Assembly: GCA_018894105.1 (NCBI GenBank) | Contig: CM032131.1 | Coordinates: 20,317,578 to 20,381,577 of the forward strand | DNA: 64,000 nucleotides | Direction: 5' to 3' | From: Jacaranda mimosifolia | Lineage: Eukaryota; Streptophyta; Magnoliopsida; Lamiales; Bignoniaceae | Shown: positions 46,800 through 59,641 of the stretch, piece after piece | Numbering within the stretch: the first letter of the stretch is position 1 | How the letters are laid out: each line of letters begins with the position of its first letter | Translations under genes and position numbers: made by a program | Notes under the pieces: model-generated | What the model saw: the letters and a program-made list of their open reading frames with translations, nothing else | Told to the model about the DNA's origin: nothing | The model's database searches: none

Positions 46800-47560
46800 T
46801 GATATGGGATAACCCGATGGGCTCTGCCCAAAGACCACAGGCCCAAGGATGTAGCGACAGGCCCACCTTATACCCCAAGCCCAATGGTGCTACCAACGTT
46901 AGATGACCCTGATCGATACCTCGACGTCGCTCACAAAAAGGGCCGCTGATCGATCCTTCGATCGCAACGCTCGTCCACCTCATACGCCGTGCGCCAACCT
47001 ATTGTTAGGTCGACCTGGCTGCCGACCTTGGAGGTTGACTTTTCGCAGCACCACCTCTATCGCATTAAATGCCCTGACAGGCAGCATGCCTCCGTATTAA
47101 TGGCGCATACCACCCCAGTACCACCTATATTGCCGCACCAGAGGGGAGGCGCATCCACAGTGTCCTATTCTGTCCCTAAAACCTGGAAAGACAACTACCT
47201 GAAGTAGTACAAAAGTAGGAGATGACCTAATGCCCCCCATGCAAGGACAAAGATCATTGCTACATGTCAAGGGCATCTCAAACAAATCACCATTGAGAGA
47301 AGGCTATAAATACCCCCACTCTAGCCTCTCAAAGGTATGACATTCTATATACAAAAAGCCCTCACTCTGCTGCTCAATATATCTGGTCGACTCTACACTA
47401 ACTTGAGCGTCGGAGTGCCTAAGCTGAGGCCACCTCGGCTAGCCTGACGTTTGCTCGTGATTGCAGGACTTAGCCTATTATATCCATGCATTGACCAGTA
47501 AGGTCGAACCCTTCCAAAATCACTATCCGATCCAGCTACCAACGGATTTCACCCTCATCA
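46800..47560 (+). repeat. 5' LTR of the gypsy element
   Basis: Begins TGATATGGGATAACCC and ends ACCCTCATCA. A GGCTATAAATACCCCC promoter-like TATA region lies near 47303. Much more GC-rich than its surroundings. Confidence 0.93.
47302..47314 (+). promoter_or_regulatory. LTR TATA box
   Basis: GGCTATAAATACC in the 5' LTR; the right LTR has GGATATAAATACC at the corresponding place (57238-57250). Confidence 0.65.
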
Positions 47561-47580
47561 TTTGGCGTCGTCTGTGGGAA
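47561..47580 (+). promoter_or_regulatory. Primer-binding site of the gypsy element
   Basis: TTTGGCGTCGTCTGTGGGAA directly follows the LTR. Plant gypsy elements typically carry TGGCGCCGTCTGTGGGAA here, so one base differs. Confidence 0.85.
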
Positions 47581-47601
47581 ACTGTGAGTCCACTATCGAA
47601 A

Positions 47602-50600
47602 ATGGTGAACACCAGGCGAGCCCCCTCGAGGAGAGAAGAGAACATAAGGTCTAGTTCTCCCCCACCTAGACCTCATCTAGAAATAGACACACCAGGATCG
47701 AGCGCCCAACCAGAATAGGTGGTCACTCTAACCATGCCCCAATTGATACAGCTCATCAGCAAGCAGATATTAGCTTAGATTTTAGCTCAACTTTCGGTGG
47801 CTCTGAATAGACATACCGTGCAACTAGAGTCGACGGCCAGTGCGACGCTGCAACCCGCGACCCCAGAGGAGAGGCCGCCTAGAGAAAATCAGGATCGACC
47901 AGAGTCCAGAAGGCCACCCTCAAGGCAAGCTTAGGCCATTTTCCAAGGGAAATGGCACAACCCTTGCCCCGCGAGGAGGTTGCAGATTCTGTTGATCATG
48001 GCGTTCGACCCATTTGAGCCCCACAGCGCGATAGGGTCGAGCGCTCAAGACCCTACCTGAACAGAAACGCATCCCAAGCTGATAGGGAAGAATGGAAGGA
48101 AGTGTCCTACCAAGTCCAACAGCTGAACTGGCGATTGGAAGAGATCTTGAGGAGAAACACGGAGAAAAATCACAATCAAGAAGGACCGCAGAGGTTCCAT
48201 ACAAAGAGAGACTCCCACTTCATCTAGGATATTATCGACGAGCGTATTGTCGTCGATGCCAAGATTTCGATCGGCCTACCCCGATATGATGGCTCGTCGG
48301 ACCCAAACGAACACTAATGCAGTTCGAGCACATGATGCAGTTACACAGATACAACGAATACATCCACGCCAAGATGTTGGTAACCACCTTCCAGGGGATA
48401 GCACTTGACTGGTTCGTTAAATTGGAATCGGCATCAATATACTCGTACGACTAGTTGTGCAACAAGTTTTTGCACCAATTTGCGAGCAAGAGGAAGGCAA
48501 AACTCCCTCACACTCATTTTCACACGGTGAAACAGAATGAAGGAGAATCCCTCCGAGACTTTTTTACCAGATTCAACACGGAGGTGTTAAAGATCGACAA
48601 CCCAAGGATCGAGTTCCTGATTGATGTATTATTTTTGGGCCTCAGACATAAGGAATGTGCTAATGCATTGGTGCGCGAATAGCCCAGGTCGATGGAGGAG
48701 TTCCTTGATCTCGCTAAAAGGTAAATGACTCAAGAGGAGATGAATAAATTGAAATATGGCAATCTCGAGGTGGAGAAGAAGAAAGGCAAGGAGAATGACG
48801 ACCGCTAGGTCAGAGAGTGACGTCGATCCCCCATCAAACGCTTCCATGGCTATACTCCACTTAACCTTTCGAGAAAGAAGGTGTTGTTTGCTATCCAGCA
48901 TGACAATCTGCTTAGAAGGCCCAGAAAACTTACAGAGACGAAAGCTACGAAAAAGTCGAAGAAATACTGCAACTTCCATAAGCAAAAAGGACATGACATA
49001 GAAGATTGTTTCAACTTGCATGATGAGATCAAAAGACTGATCAGGCAGGGTCATTTGAAAAAATACGTAGAAGAGCATGCCAGGCGCAAAGAGGACAAAG
49101 CCGATCGGACTCCCCTTAGAGAAAGGTCGGCTAGCCCGATGAGAGAAGACAAAGAAAAAAGACTAGCCCAAGAGCCCCGCCCACCCATTCGAGGAGTCAT
49201 CGACATGATTGCGGGAGGTCCCACTAGGGAGGACTTAAGGTCTGCTAGAAAACAAACTCAGAGGCAACTGGATTCGACCAAATGATCCAAAGTTGAAACT
49301 GTTTTTCAGCTCTCAACCAGCACAGAACTAATCTCCTTCACCGAGTCTAACTTTGATCATTTGAAGAATAGAGGAGTCAGTACGAAGATTGATTTCCCCA
49401 TGGTGGTAACACTCGAAATAGCCAATTTCGAAGTGAGGAAGATCCTGGTCGACAATGGCAGCTCTGCCAACATCATATTTTTGTCCACATTGACCAGGAT
49501 GAATTTAGGACAACTAAAGTTTGAGCCAGTCCGAACGCCACTGGTCGGATTTAGGGGGTCCAAGATCATCCTGAAGGGATCTATTAACCTATCCACATCA
49601 TTTGGACAGGGTCCCCGAAGCAGAACCTTGATGATCAACTACCCAGTAGTCGACGCCCCATTCACCTACAATGTCATCATTGGTCGACCCGCCCTGAACG
49701 ACTTCAGAGCTATTGTCTCTACTTACCACATGAAGATCAAGTTCCCCACCCCAACAGGAGTAGGAGAACTTTTATGCAATCTTAAGGATGCATGGCGCTG
49801 CTACACCATTTTCGTCAAGTCCACCGAATAGAAGAAACGACCTCAACTGAAGCCCTCACAGGATGCGTCTGTAGCGAAACTCGAGAAGGGACCTTCATCT
49901 AAGAAAATAAAGCTGGAAGACACCCAGGTCGAGCCCGTCGAGGAATTCAAAATAACAAAGCTGGAACCTAAAAACCCCGACAAAACCACTCAGGTCGGAA
50001 GCAATATGGGCGATAGCTTGGAATGCTCTCATGATCGATTTCCTTCGACGAAACATCGATGTGTTTGCTTGGAAAGCTGCCGACCTCCAAGGAATCGATC
50101 CAAATGTTATCATCCATTGACTCAACGTGGACCCTGCCTACAAGCCAGTGAGACAGAAGACAAGAACTTTCAATGCAGAGAGGTCCCAAATTATTGAAGA
50201 AGAGGTCAACAAGCTACTAGAGACAGGATATTGTAGAAATCCAGTACCTCTCTTGGTTTAGTAATGTTGTACTCGTCCCTAAGAATGAGGAAAAATGGCA
50301 CATGTGTAACGATTTCACTAATTTAAATAAAGCTTGCCCTAAGGATCCTTACCTCCTGCCTCGCATAGACTTATTAGTTGATTCCACCGCTGGTTGTGAA
50401 TTGTTGAGCATGATGGATGTCTTTCAAGGTTATTATCAGATATTCATAGCACCAAAGGACAGGGACAAGACCTCTTTCGTCGTCCCCAACGGAGTATACT
50501 GCTTCTTGGTCATTCCCTTCAGGCTTAAGAATGCAGGGGCAACATACCAAAGATTGGTCAACTTTATGTTCAAAAACGAGATCGGAAAATCGATAGAGGT

Positions 50601-53150
50601 CTACATCAATGATATGATTGTAAAAATAGAGAAAATCGAGGACCACCTAATCGACCTCAACTAAACTTTCTCTATATTGAGGGCCTTCGGTATGAAACTC
50701 AATCCTAATAAGTGCACCTTCAAGGTTCGAGGGGGCAAGTTCCTTGGCTACATGGTCAGATAACGAGGGATCAAAGCGAACTCATTTAAAATCCAGGCAG
50801 TTCTGGGCATCGCCCCACCTCATACTGTTTGAGACGTACAGCGTCTGGTCGGCAGGATTATAGCCCTCGGCAGATTCATCGCACGACTGGCCAACAAGAA
50901 TCTTTCTTTCTTCAAAATACTCAAAAATGCAAAGAAATTGGGGTTTCAGTGGATTGAACAGTGTGACCAGGCTCTCGTCGAGCTTAAGAAATACCTATCC
51001 TCGCCACCTATGCTCGCTAAGCCCGAGATAGGAGAAGTTTTACAACTTTACTTGGCCGTCTCCACCACCTCGACCAGTTCAATATTGGCATAAATGAGAG
51101 ATAGGGCTCACCGACTAGTGTATTACTACAATAAAGCCCTACATGAGCCAAAGCACAATTACCTGGAGAAGGAGAAGTTTGCCCTCGCCCTCGTTACAGC
51201 AGCACAGAAGCTACAACCTTACTTCCAGTCCCATGCGATCGTGGTGTTGACGAATCAACCATTAAAGTAGGTGTTGTCGAAGCCTGACACGTCAAGTAGA
51301 CTCACCAAATGGTCCATAGAGATTAGGGAGTTCGACATCACATTCCAACCGCGAACGATCATAAAAGCACAAGTCCTGGCCGACTTTGTCCTCGAAAGGG
51401 TCGACCTCTGGGATCAAACAGTTGAGAACTCCTCAGTATGGACATTGCATGTCGATGGTTCAGCAACCTCATCGGGAGGCGGAATTAGTGTTTCTCTTCA
51501 CTCCCCACTTACCGAGGAGTATGATTTTACCATAAAACTCGACTTTTTGGTCACCAACAACGAAATAGAATACAAAGCTCTCATTTCTAGAATGAATATA
51601 GTAGTATCTTGGGGCATCAAGCAGCTAGTAGCGATCACTGATTCCTAGCTCGTCGCGGAGCAAGTCGAAGGAAATTTTGAAGCTAAGGAGGTCAAAATGA
51701 GCTAATATCTGACTGAGGTGAGACGATTACATCGGTCTTTCAAAAGCTTCACCCTGAGCCAAGTACCCCGAGCCGAATACGAGCGGGTAGACGCACTCTC
51801 AAAGTTAGCCAGCTCGACGAAATGAACCAGAGAAAGAACTATAATGTTCTTGGTGGCCAGCAAACCATATATTCAAACCATCGATCAGAACCTCATCGGA
51901 TGGGTCGAAGAGACAACTCCCTCTTGGCAAGACCCAATCAAACTCTACCTAAGCCAAGGGACAATCCCCAATGACGAAAAGGAAGCTCGTACACTTACAG
52001 GACAGACAGCCAAGTTTTCCCTCGATGACCACGGACAGCTCTACAGGAGGTCGATATCAAGACCACCACTTAAATGCCTAACACCCGAAGAGGCAAATGA
52101 AATACTACACGAGATTCACGCCGACATCTGCGGCAATCATTCCAGAGGTCGATCCTTGGCCGATAAAGTTGTTCGCTACAATTATTATTGGCCCACCTTA
52201 TTGTAAGACTCAGTCGACTTCGCCAGAAAATGCCCATCGTGCCAAATCCACTCGAACATATCGCACCAACTAGCGGCATCAATGGTAAATGTCCAGATCA
52301 GATGGCCATTCGATCAATGGGGGATCGACATAGTCAGATCTCTCCCGAAGACATTGGTCAGTGAAAATTTATCATCGAGGCCGAAGTACTTCACTAAGTG
52401 GGTCGAGGTCGAAACAGTCCCAAAAATCACCGACACGGCCATCAAGAGCTTCATTGGAAGAACATCATCTATTAATTTGGTCTGCCTAAAGTCCTAATCT
52501 TGGATAATGGGACTCAGTTCCAAAGTAAGAGCACGCGAAAATAGTGTGAGGCCTTAGGAATTAGCTAACACTTCATATCGGTAGGAAACCCCTAGGCTAA
52601 TGGTCAGATGGAGGTCACGAACAGAACAGTTTTCGACCACCTCAAAGCTCGAATAGCAGGCACATGGGCAAGTTAGGTAGACGACCTCCCAAGAGTGCTA
52701 TGGGCATATAAGACCACACCTCGAATAGCCACGGGCCGCAGCCCCTATAGTTTGGTCTATGGCTCTGAAGTAGTAATTCCATCCGAACTGGTCCAACACA
52801 CAACTCGAGTGATTCACTATAATCCGGTCAGAAATGCAACAAAAAAAACCCTTGACCTAATTACCATCGACGAGCTGCACCACACAGCCTACAATACCAT
52901 GCAATGATACTGATCGAAAATGACGGAACGTTACAACAAAGCAGTTCGAACCCGCAGTTTCAAAGTCGGCGACCTAGTCCTTAAGAAGGTCGAAGTGTCG
53001 AGAAATGTGGGAAAACTCAACCCAAAATGGGAGGGACCTTACTCTGTGGTCAAAGTGTCAAAGCACAATGCATACCGTCTAGCAGATGGACGAGGCAACG
53101 AGCTACCACGAACTCGAAACGCTGTAAATTTGAAGAAATTCTATATTTAA
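47602..53150 (+). pseudogene. Tat-type gypsy gag-pol, broken
   Basis: The gag starts MVNTRRAPSRREENIRSSS. Its core shows GLPRYDGSSDPNEH (near 48270) and RDFFTRFNTEVLKI (near 48560), then a zinc-knuckle-like CNFHKQKGHDIEDCFNL (near 48970). Protease has KILVDNGSSANIIF (DNG for DTG). RT shows CNDFTNLNKACPKDPYLLPR, MMDVFQGYYQIF and YINDM, so the catalytic YVDD has become YIND and the enzyme would be dead even without stops. An RNase H with YNKALHEPKHNYLEKEKFAL and a second, archaeal-type one with WTLHVDGSATSSGGG (near 51440) follow. Integrase has CGNHSRGR, CPSCQ and FDQWGIDIVRSLP, and the product ends VNLKKFYI at 53150. There are over fifteen in-frame stops. Confidence 0.93.
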
Positions 53151-53244
53151 AAGAGGCTACTGGCCTCCGTTGTATTTCCACCCAGAAGTGAAAATTTATG
53201 GAAATTCTTGTGAAATATCTACTAACTTAAGATTACTTGTTGTC

Positions 53245-53620
53245 AACCCCGTAGTCGACCAAGCAGGCTACAAGCTGCCAAGTCAAAGCCTCACAGCCGA
53301 GACCAAATTGTCGACCCCTTAGTCGACCAAGCAGGCTTCAAGCTGCCAAGTCAAGGCTTCACAGCCAACACCAAATTGTCGACCCCGTAGTCGACCAAGC
53401 AGGCTTCAAGCCACCAAGTCAAGTTAAGCCATGTTGAACCATAAAATTTCTAATATCGACCCCGCAGTCGCTAAATTATACAAGTTTATCGTTAATTATC
53501 TCGTTCAATTAAGCAATCGACATGCTAGATTGTAGTCGACCCTGCAGTCGCTAAATTATACGAGTTCATCATTAGTTATCCTGTTCAATCAAGCAATCGA
53601 CGTGATAGGTTGCCACTAAC
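53245..53620 (+). repeat. Minisatellites downstream of pol
   Basis: A ~70-bp unit around 'GTCGACC..GTAGTCGACCAAGCAGGCT' is present three times (53245-53425). It is followed by two copies of a ~75-bp unit around 'GTCGACCC.GCAGTCGCTAAATTATAC' (53455-53600). Such arrays are common between pol and the 3' LTR in Tat elements. Confidence 0.85.
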
Positions 53621-53860
53621 GTGATAGTTATCCTGTTCAATTGTGATATGCATTGGATTAGGTAATCACGACTTACTCGACGATGACCTTGAACTAATTT
53701 TGCAAAAATTTAACAGTGTGAACATTCAACTACAACTAAATAGGAATGCGAACTAATTTCAACCAAATAAAGACGTTCAAATTCAAAAAATTCACAACAT
53801 TTAGAGGAGCATCTCGTTCCAATTCAGCAAACCCTAATTACATATATCAAAATGAGTACA

Positions 53861-56359
53861 TCAATCAAAATAAAAGTACATTAGTGTAGCAGCATCAGCT
53901 CGACCGGCGCCCTCGTCGTGCCCACCTCGAGCACCCTCATCAATTGCTTGTTTGAGCTCGTCACTCAAAGGAATAGGAATGGGAACCGGTTTGGGCATGG
54001 CGACAGCAACAGGAACAGCAGCGGTCGCCAATTGAAAGGGTCCAGCCTCGTCGATCAGAAAACTCCCATCTAGATGAGAAAGATACTCGGCAATGTCGAC
54101 CATGCCATCCCAAACCTCGAAGGCAAACTCCTTGGCAATCACGTCCAGCCTCTTCACCACTTCTACCTCATTCCTCTACGCTTCTATCAAGGGCGTGGCA
54201 GGTGGAGCCTCTGCAACTCCCTTGACCACGGGAGCCTCCACACCTCCCCTCTCGGCATCACCCTCCTCATTTTCCGGATAAGGCTGCAGCTGCTCGTCGA
54301 GAAGATAGCTGAGGCGTTCCCTATCTTCATGTCGAAATGAATAGCCTAGAAATTGCAATTGCATAAAGGCCTTCTCAAACGTGTTCCGGGTGTCATCTAA
54401 TGAGAACACACTGCTCGCGTCCTGAAACACCAAGCAGAGCATAAACTGCTGAACTGCTTCTCACCGCATCAGCGACAGCTTCCAGTAAAATTCATCTCGA
54501 GCTTCATCGAATGCAGCCCTCCGACCAACGCATCCAACCTAGCCTGCTTAACCAGCTCATCCATTCTGGTCTCCTCGACAGATGCAACCAGCTGATTATC
54601 TTCACTTGGAGTTGACTATTTAGCTCTTTGATCTGCTTGCCCAGCACATTGACCCTAGACTGCGAAGACTCGAGCTGACCCTTCAGAGTCTCCACATCCC
54701 CACCCTCCTGTAGGTGCTCGCAATCGGCTAGGGCCAGCTCCACCTCTGGCAGAAATAGTAGCCGAGCTAGCCAACTTGAGAGATAGCATTACTAATAAGA
54801 AACTAATATTCAACAAGAAAATAAACCTCAACAATACAACGTATTCAACCAAAGTCTTACAATATTGGAGTGGTAGGCCAGAGCCCTGAGAGCAGCATTT
54901 TGGCTCAGCCCCATCAGCTTTTTTTGGTCGGACCCGAACAGCCCGGCCATCAACACCTTCAGGGGAGTAGCTTTGGTCGACCCCGCCATCTCCATCGATA
55001 GGGAATTATGAACAGCCATGCTTGGCTCCGTACCAAACCTCGATGAGGGCAATTTGGGCAGATGGAACAGCAAGTCATCCCCGCGCTGCCCGGATAGATC
55101 GTAGCTCGAGGGTTGGCCCGACTCGGTGGCCTTCCCCTTACCGTTCTTTGTTATTGTCCTCTTCGGGGCAGGTCCCACCTACTCCACCATAGGACTTTTT
55201 CCTCGACCCGCCGGGCTGCTGCTTGCAGTCATTATTGGTCGAGCAGGTGACAGAGTACGTGACGGAGAGGGTGTTATCGCCTCAGGCCGAGGTACCTCGA
55301 CCACAGCTGCCACTTGACGAGCCTGACGTCATTGCTGGTTCATTTAAGCCCTCACCAAAGCCTCGGCCCTTGCTCAATTCATTATCTCTTCTTGATTTGC
55401 CAAGTAGCATAATAGCAAAGGATTAAAATCAAACAGGAAAGCAGAAAAAATAACGAATAATAGACAGCACAATCTACCTAGTCGATCGTCCGCCGAAAAA
55501 TTTAGTTGGGCTAGCGATAACCCAGCCAACACCAAACTCCTCTCCTCGATAAACACTGAGGCATCCACCTGGCCAAACTCAACCACATCCCGATCAAAAG
55601 TATAGGCCAGGTCGGAGTTACATTATCTGGCATCTCGATATGCCCCATCCACCAGCCTCTCAAAATATTAAAACCCCTAGCGACTCGAATGAATAAATAA
55701 CATTTTTTCCACTATTGCCCATAGGAAGAGACTGGGATGACAAGAAATTTACGATGGGGTCGAGCAATGAGGTAATAGAAACCTGACTCATCGGTGCTAC
55801 CCGACTTGCGGGACATAAGAAGATGAAAAAAGTTCGAGAAGTTATCAAAATTAGCAGGCTGGTTGAAAAGGTGCATCAGGACGATAAAGCTATAAATGAT
55901 TGAAAAATAGTTCGGCAACAGTTGGGTTACACATACTTGTAAACCCCTAAGTAGGTCGACTACATGACCACCCAAGGGGAACCTAAGACCACACCTAAAG
56001 GCATCTTCAAACACGGTGATACAACCAGCCGGGGGTCGATGCATTCGACCAGAAGCCCTAAGTGTTAAAAGCTCATACTTAGGAGGAATGCGATACAACT
56101 GTCTAATGCGCCTTAGGTCAACGGGAGTGATCGTGGACACTATTTGGCTATAATGGTCAGGGGTGAATAATCGACCCCGTGATGGAAGAACCTAACTTGG
56201 CCCAGCTCCATCACCCCTACGATCGCTACTCGAGCTACTGGAACTCGAACTGTTGCTCGACGAGCTACTCGACTCCTCTGATAAACCCCCAAGCCTATCA
56301 GAGTTAGTAGCCTCGCTGTCCCCCCCATAGCTACCCTCAGAATTAGATAAATAAAACAT
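53861..56359 (-). pseudogene. Antisense gene of the Tat element (Transposase_28 type)
   Basis: From ATG 56359 the minus strand encodes a Ser-rich N-terminus, one stop (near 56190), and in the same frame LRRIRQLYRIPPKYELLTLR, PAGCITVFEDAFRCGLRFPL and LLPNYFSIIYSFIVL. This is the domain named 'putative gypsy type transposon' in plant Tat elements. Further on, with frame changes, come a Pro/Ser region, a coiled-coil part (VETLKGQLESSQSRVNVLGK) and a Pro/Val-rich tail to 53861. Its function in the family is unknown. It converges with gag-pol, with its start next to the right LTR. Several stops break it. Confidence 0.8.
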
Positions 56360-56721
56360 CGCTATAACAAATGAAGAACACTAAGGATAATGAAAGAAAA
56401 GACTTGCTCTTTGTCGATGAACTAAAAGCAAAGTATATTAGCAGCAAAGGCAGTTGGATATACGCTCGACCAGCCACAAATGCAGTAAAAGTGAAAATGG
56501 CTATTTTAACAGTGCCTATTTATAGGCACATGAGCGTGGGAATCCAAGTAGTTGTAATAATGTTGTTATCGTTGTTTCGTGCCACACGTGGCACGATGTA
56601 ACCGCTCATTAAATGCACGAAACCCGGGTCAACTTTCAAAAACCCTCGTCGATGAACCCACGTAACCGCTCAACAAACTACTCCCCAATCCCTTTCATCG
56701 ATTCCCTCATTCAGCATTCAA

Positions 56722-56734
56722 AAGTGGGGGAGAC
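56722..56734 (+). promoter_or_regulatory. Polypurine tract of the gypsy element
   Basis: AAGTGGGGGAGAC directly before the right LTR, the expected plus-strand primer. Confidence 0.8.
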
Positions 56735-57496
56735 TCATAATATAGGACAGTCCAATGGGCTCGATCCAAATACTATAGGCCCAAGGAAGTAGCGACAGAC
56801 CCACCTCATACCCCGGGCCCAATGGTGTTACCGACGTCAGGTGACCCTGATCGATCCCTTGATGTCGCTCACGAAAACGGTCGTTGATCGATCCTCGACC
56901 GCAACACTAGTCCACCTCATACACTGTGCACCAACCCATTGTTAGGTCGACCTAGCTGCTGACCATGGAGGTCAACTTGGTGCAGCACTACCTCTGCTGC
57001 ATTAAATGCCCTGACAGGTAGCATGCCTCCGTATTAATGGTGTATGCCGCCCCAGAACCACCCATGCTGCCGCACTAGAGGGGAGGCGCGCTACACTGTC
57101 CTATTATGTCCCTAAAACCTGGAAAGACAACCACCTGGAGTAGTACAAAAGTGGGAGATGACCTAATGCCCCCCATGCAAGGACAAAGATCATTCCTACA
57201 TGTCAAGGGCACATCAGACAAATCACCACTGTGAGAAGGATATAAATACCCCCACTCCAGCCTCTCAAAGATATACCATTCTATATACAAAAACCCTCAC
57301 TCTGCTGCTCGATATATCTGGTCGACTCTACACTAACTTAAGCCTCGGAGTGCCTAAGCCGAGGGTACCTCAACTAGCCTGACATTTGCTCATGATTGCA
57401 GGACTCAGCCCTATTATATCCATACATTGACCAACGAGGTCGAACCCTTCCAAAATCACTATCCGATCCAGCTACCAACGGATTTCACCCTCATCA
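56735..57496 (+). repeat. 3' LTR of the gypsy element
   Basis: Starts TCATAATATAGGACAG (the expected TG has become TC) and ends ACCCTCATCA, in parallel with 46800-47560. Most differences between the two LTRs are C/T or A/G. Confidence 0.93.
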
Positions 57497-57501
57497 GTAG
57501 C
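57497..57501 (+). repeat. 5-bp target duplication, right copy (gypsy)
   Basis: GTAGC, matching 46795-46799. Confidence 0.9.
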
Positions 57502-58804
57502 TTAGGTACTTGCTATCCCATTCCATGTAGTTCTACCTCTTATTTCACTAAGTATTTCTACTTGCGATCTATACATTTGTGAATTTCCTACTCAATTGCA
57601 TGATTGAAGTGTAATAATTTAATTTGCTTTTTTAGTGTGAGAGTGTTGTTGATTATAAGAAATTGCATGATTATTGGTTTTGGACCACAAAGCTACATGC
57701 ATAGATTACTAATTTTTGAACGATCATCACAACATTCATGGAGGTTCATGCAAAATTTCCCAATCCTAATTTAGCGAAGTATTTTTTTCATACCAACTAT
57801 GGGAGTGGATAGAAGTTATAATAGGCTATCACGAAGACATCCTCCAATGAGTTAAGATCTAAGCAGTTGGCCAAGCTTTGTTTGTCATGTATGCCTCCAA
57901 ACAAAATATTCTTCAGTTGTTAGTTGTAATGCCCTTGTGGAAATACTCTGCAAACTTCCTTTGGAAAACTATCAATCTCTTTATAGCATCTTCGTAGACT
58001 TTGTAGATTGCTTATATATATGGTGATTTCTATAATAAAGTCATGTCCTTCAGCAAGGAATTGCTTAGTGCTAGTAGTTACCAACCTTCTCTACCACAAA
58101 ACTGTAAGTAATTTTACCACATACACTTTGAAAGGACACCAACAACATATCTCGTCTTAATTAAGTTAGCTTTTTGTTAAAGGATCAATCAGTTATGCAA
58201 AATTCCTAACGTCATCCCCTAAGAGATTTTTCAAGTCAAAGTACTTGTACAATTCTTGTTGAAATTTTGACATGTCTCCTCTATCCGACTTTAATGAGTG
58301 TGATAGGCTATTTATTATAGCAAGAATTGAAAAGGACATCATAGATGATACTTATTTGAATGTCTTTCTTTCATTGTTGGTTATCCAACCTTGCCCTTCC
58401 ATACCATAAAATTAAAAAGGTAAGTGCTTCTACTTTCAAAGTTTCAAGTATAACGGCTTATAGTAGTTGTTTCTCTTTAGTAGTTTCCACATTGGCAAGT
58501 GTCTATTGAGCATTAAGAGAGATATCCATCTCCATAAAGTTAAGGGAATGCACCACCATATATTTTCCCAATTCATTACACATATAGTTGAATTTGATGC
58601 TAACATTAGACCTAGTCTCCCTCAGTAGCGTCCAACAAGTTAATTGAAAGAAGATCGCTTCTCACCTCTTATGATAAAATATTGATAGGCACTTGCTCAA
58701 ATATTTCATGGACAATTATATTTTCCTATAATGTCATTAACATTTTACTTGAAATATGTAGGTCAAAAATTTAGAAAAATTGAACATTCCAAATCTATTT
58801 AGGA
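57502..58804. other. Unassigned region between gypsy and copia elements
   Basis: No recognisable coding sequence on either strand; many stops in all frames. It is continuous with the sequence before 46795 if the gypsy element is removed. Confidence 0.5.
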
Positions 58805-58809
58805 ATATC
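58805..58809 (+). repeat. 5-bp target duplication, left copy (copia, minus strand)
   Basis: ATATC, identical to 63240-63244. Confidence 0.85.
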
Positions 58810-59631
58810 TGTTGGAAAATTAGTCAGTTGAACCAAACAACATGTGCTCGGAATAGAAACCAAGATCACTTATAACAAGTAATAGCAAATAACTTGAAAT
58901 TATCAATAGGAAGCACAAATTTAATTGACACTTAAAAGCATAGATCCTATTTGTTGAGTTGAATAAGAAATATTAAAATCAAAATCGAGGCCTATGGAAC
59001 CACAGTTTCCTTAAGGCATTATTCCTCCCTCAATTGGTGCACGAAGGAATCCGACAAACAGCCTCCCAAGATTCAAAGATTTTTCCACAGTCAAAGGCGG
59101 CACTCTAATTGGCTGTGATATCGAACTTAATGATTTGAGACTCTTTCTTTGTAACGATGCTACAATGTACTATGTATGCAGTATGTATGCGAGAATGCTC
59201 GTGAATGTCTCTCTGTCCTTGTCTTTGTCTAGTCCTATTTATAGGTGTTACATGGCTTTATGAAGAGACATAGTTTAATTAGGCCACATTACTCCTTCAT
59301 AATGAGTAATTAATCAAGCAAACCAAAATGCTAAGAGTGCAAAGTCACTCCTTTAATAAAGTAATTAATTTTTGGCAAATGAATAGGCATGCTAATCATC
59401 TCAAAGGTCATTTGTATGGCTAGGTTGGTTTGACCCTTGGTTAGCCCACAAAATTGCCTTTACAAATAGCTCACTTTAAACTTCATTTTCTCATTCAATC
59501 TTACATTAATTTGGCATGTAAATACATTATTAACATCTCTTCATTAAGATTAATACATTAAGCATATGTCTCTTCGTATTTTTCCTTTCACACCAAGTTG
59601 GTGGTTCATATGCCACATGCCAAATTCTACA
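58810..59631 (-). repeat. LTR (3' in the element's own direction)
   Basis: Plus-strand edges are TGTTGGAAAATTAG and AAATTCTACA. It aligns to 62408-63239 with scattered substitutions and one extra block in the other copy. Confidence 0.9.
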
Positions 59632-59641
59632 ATCCCCCACA
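59632..59641 (-). promoter_or_regulatory. Polypurine tract of the minus-strand copia element
   Basis: ATGTGGGGGA on the minus strand lies directly before the LTR start TGTAGAATT. Confidence 0.75.

Larger units (their letters stand above)
46800..57496 (+). mobile_element. Full-length Ty3/gypsy retrotransposon, Tat type
   Basis: Two parallel LTRs (761 and 762 bp), a primer-binding site, gag, protease, RT-RNase H-integrase in gypsy order, an extra 3.6-kb downstream region with an antisense frame, a polypurine tract, and GTAGC duplications on both sides. The extra 3' region with an antisense reading frame and the second, archaeal-type RNase H are marks of the Tat lineage. Over the first 140 or so aligned bases the LTRs differ at roughly one site in six by eye, so it is an old insertion. 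Both coding regions contain many stops. Confidence 0.95.

Noticed and set aside
46792..47285. Several open frames on both strands at the left gypsy LTR
   Set aside because: They arise from the GC-rich LTR sequence and recur at the right LTR; no protein family is recognisable.
53245..53620. CRISPR-like array
   Set aside because: The repeats are long minisatellite units without unique spacers, inside a plant retrotransposon.
57840..58640. Possible degenerate coding region on the minus strand
   Set aside because: Short phrases look protein-like but stops are dense in every frame and no family motif is seen.
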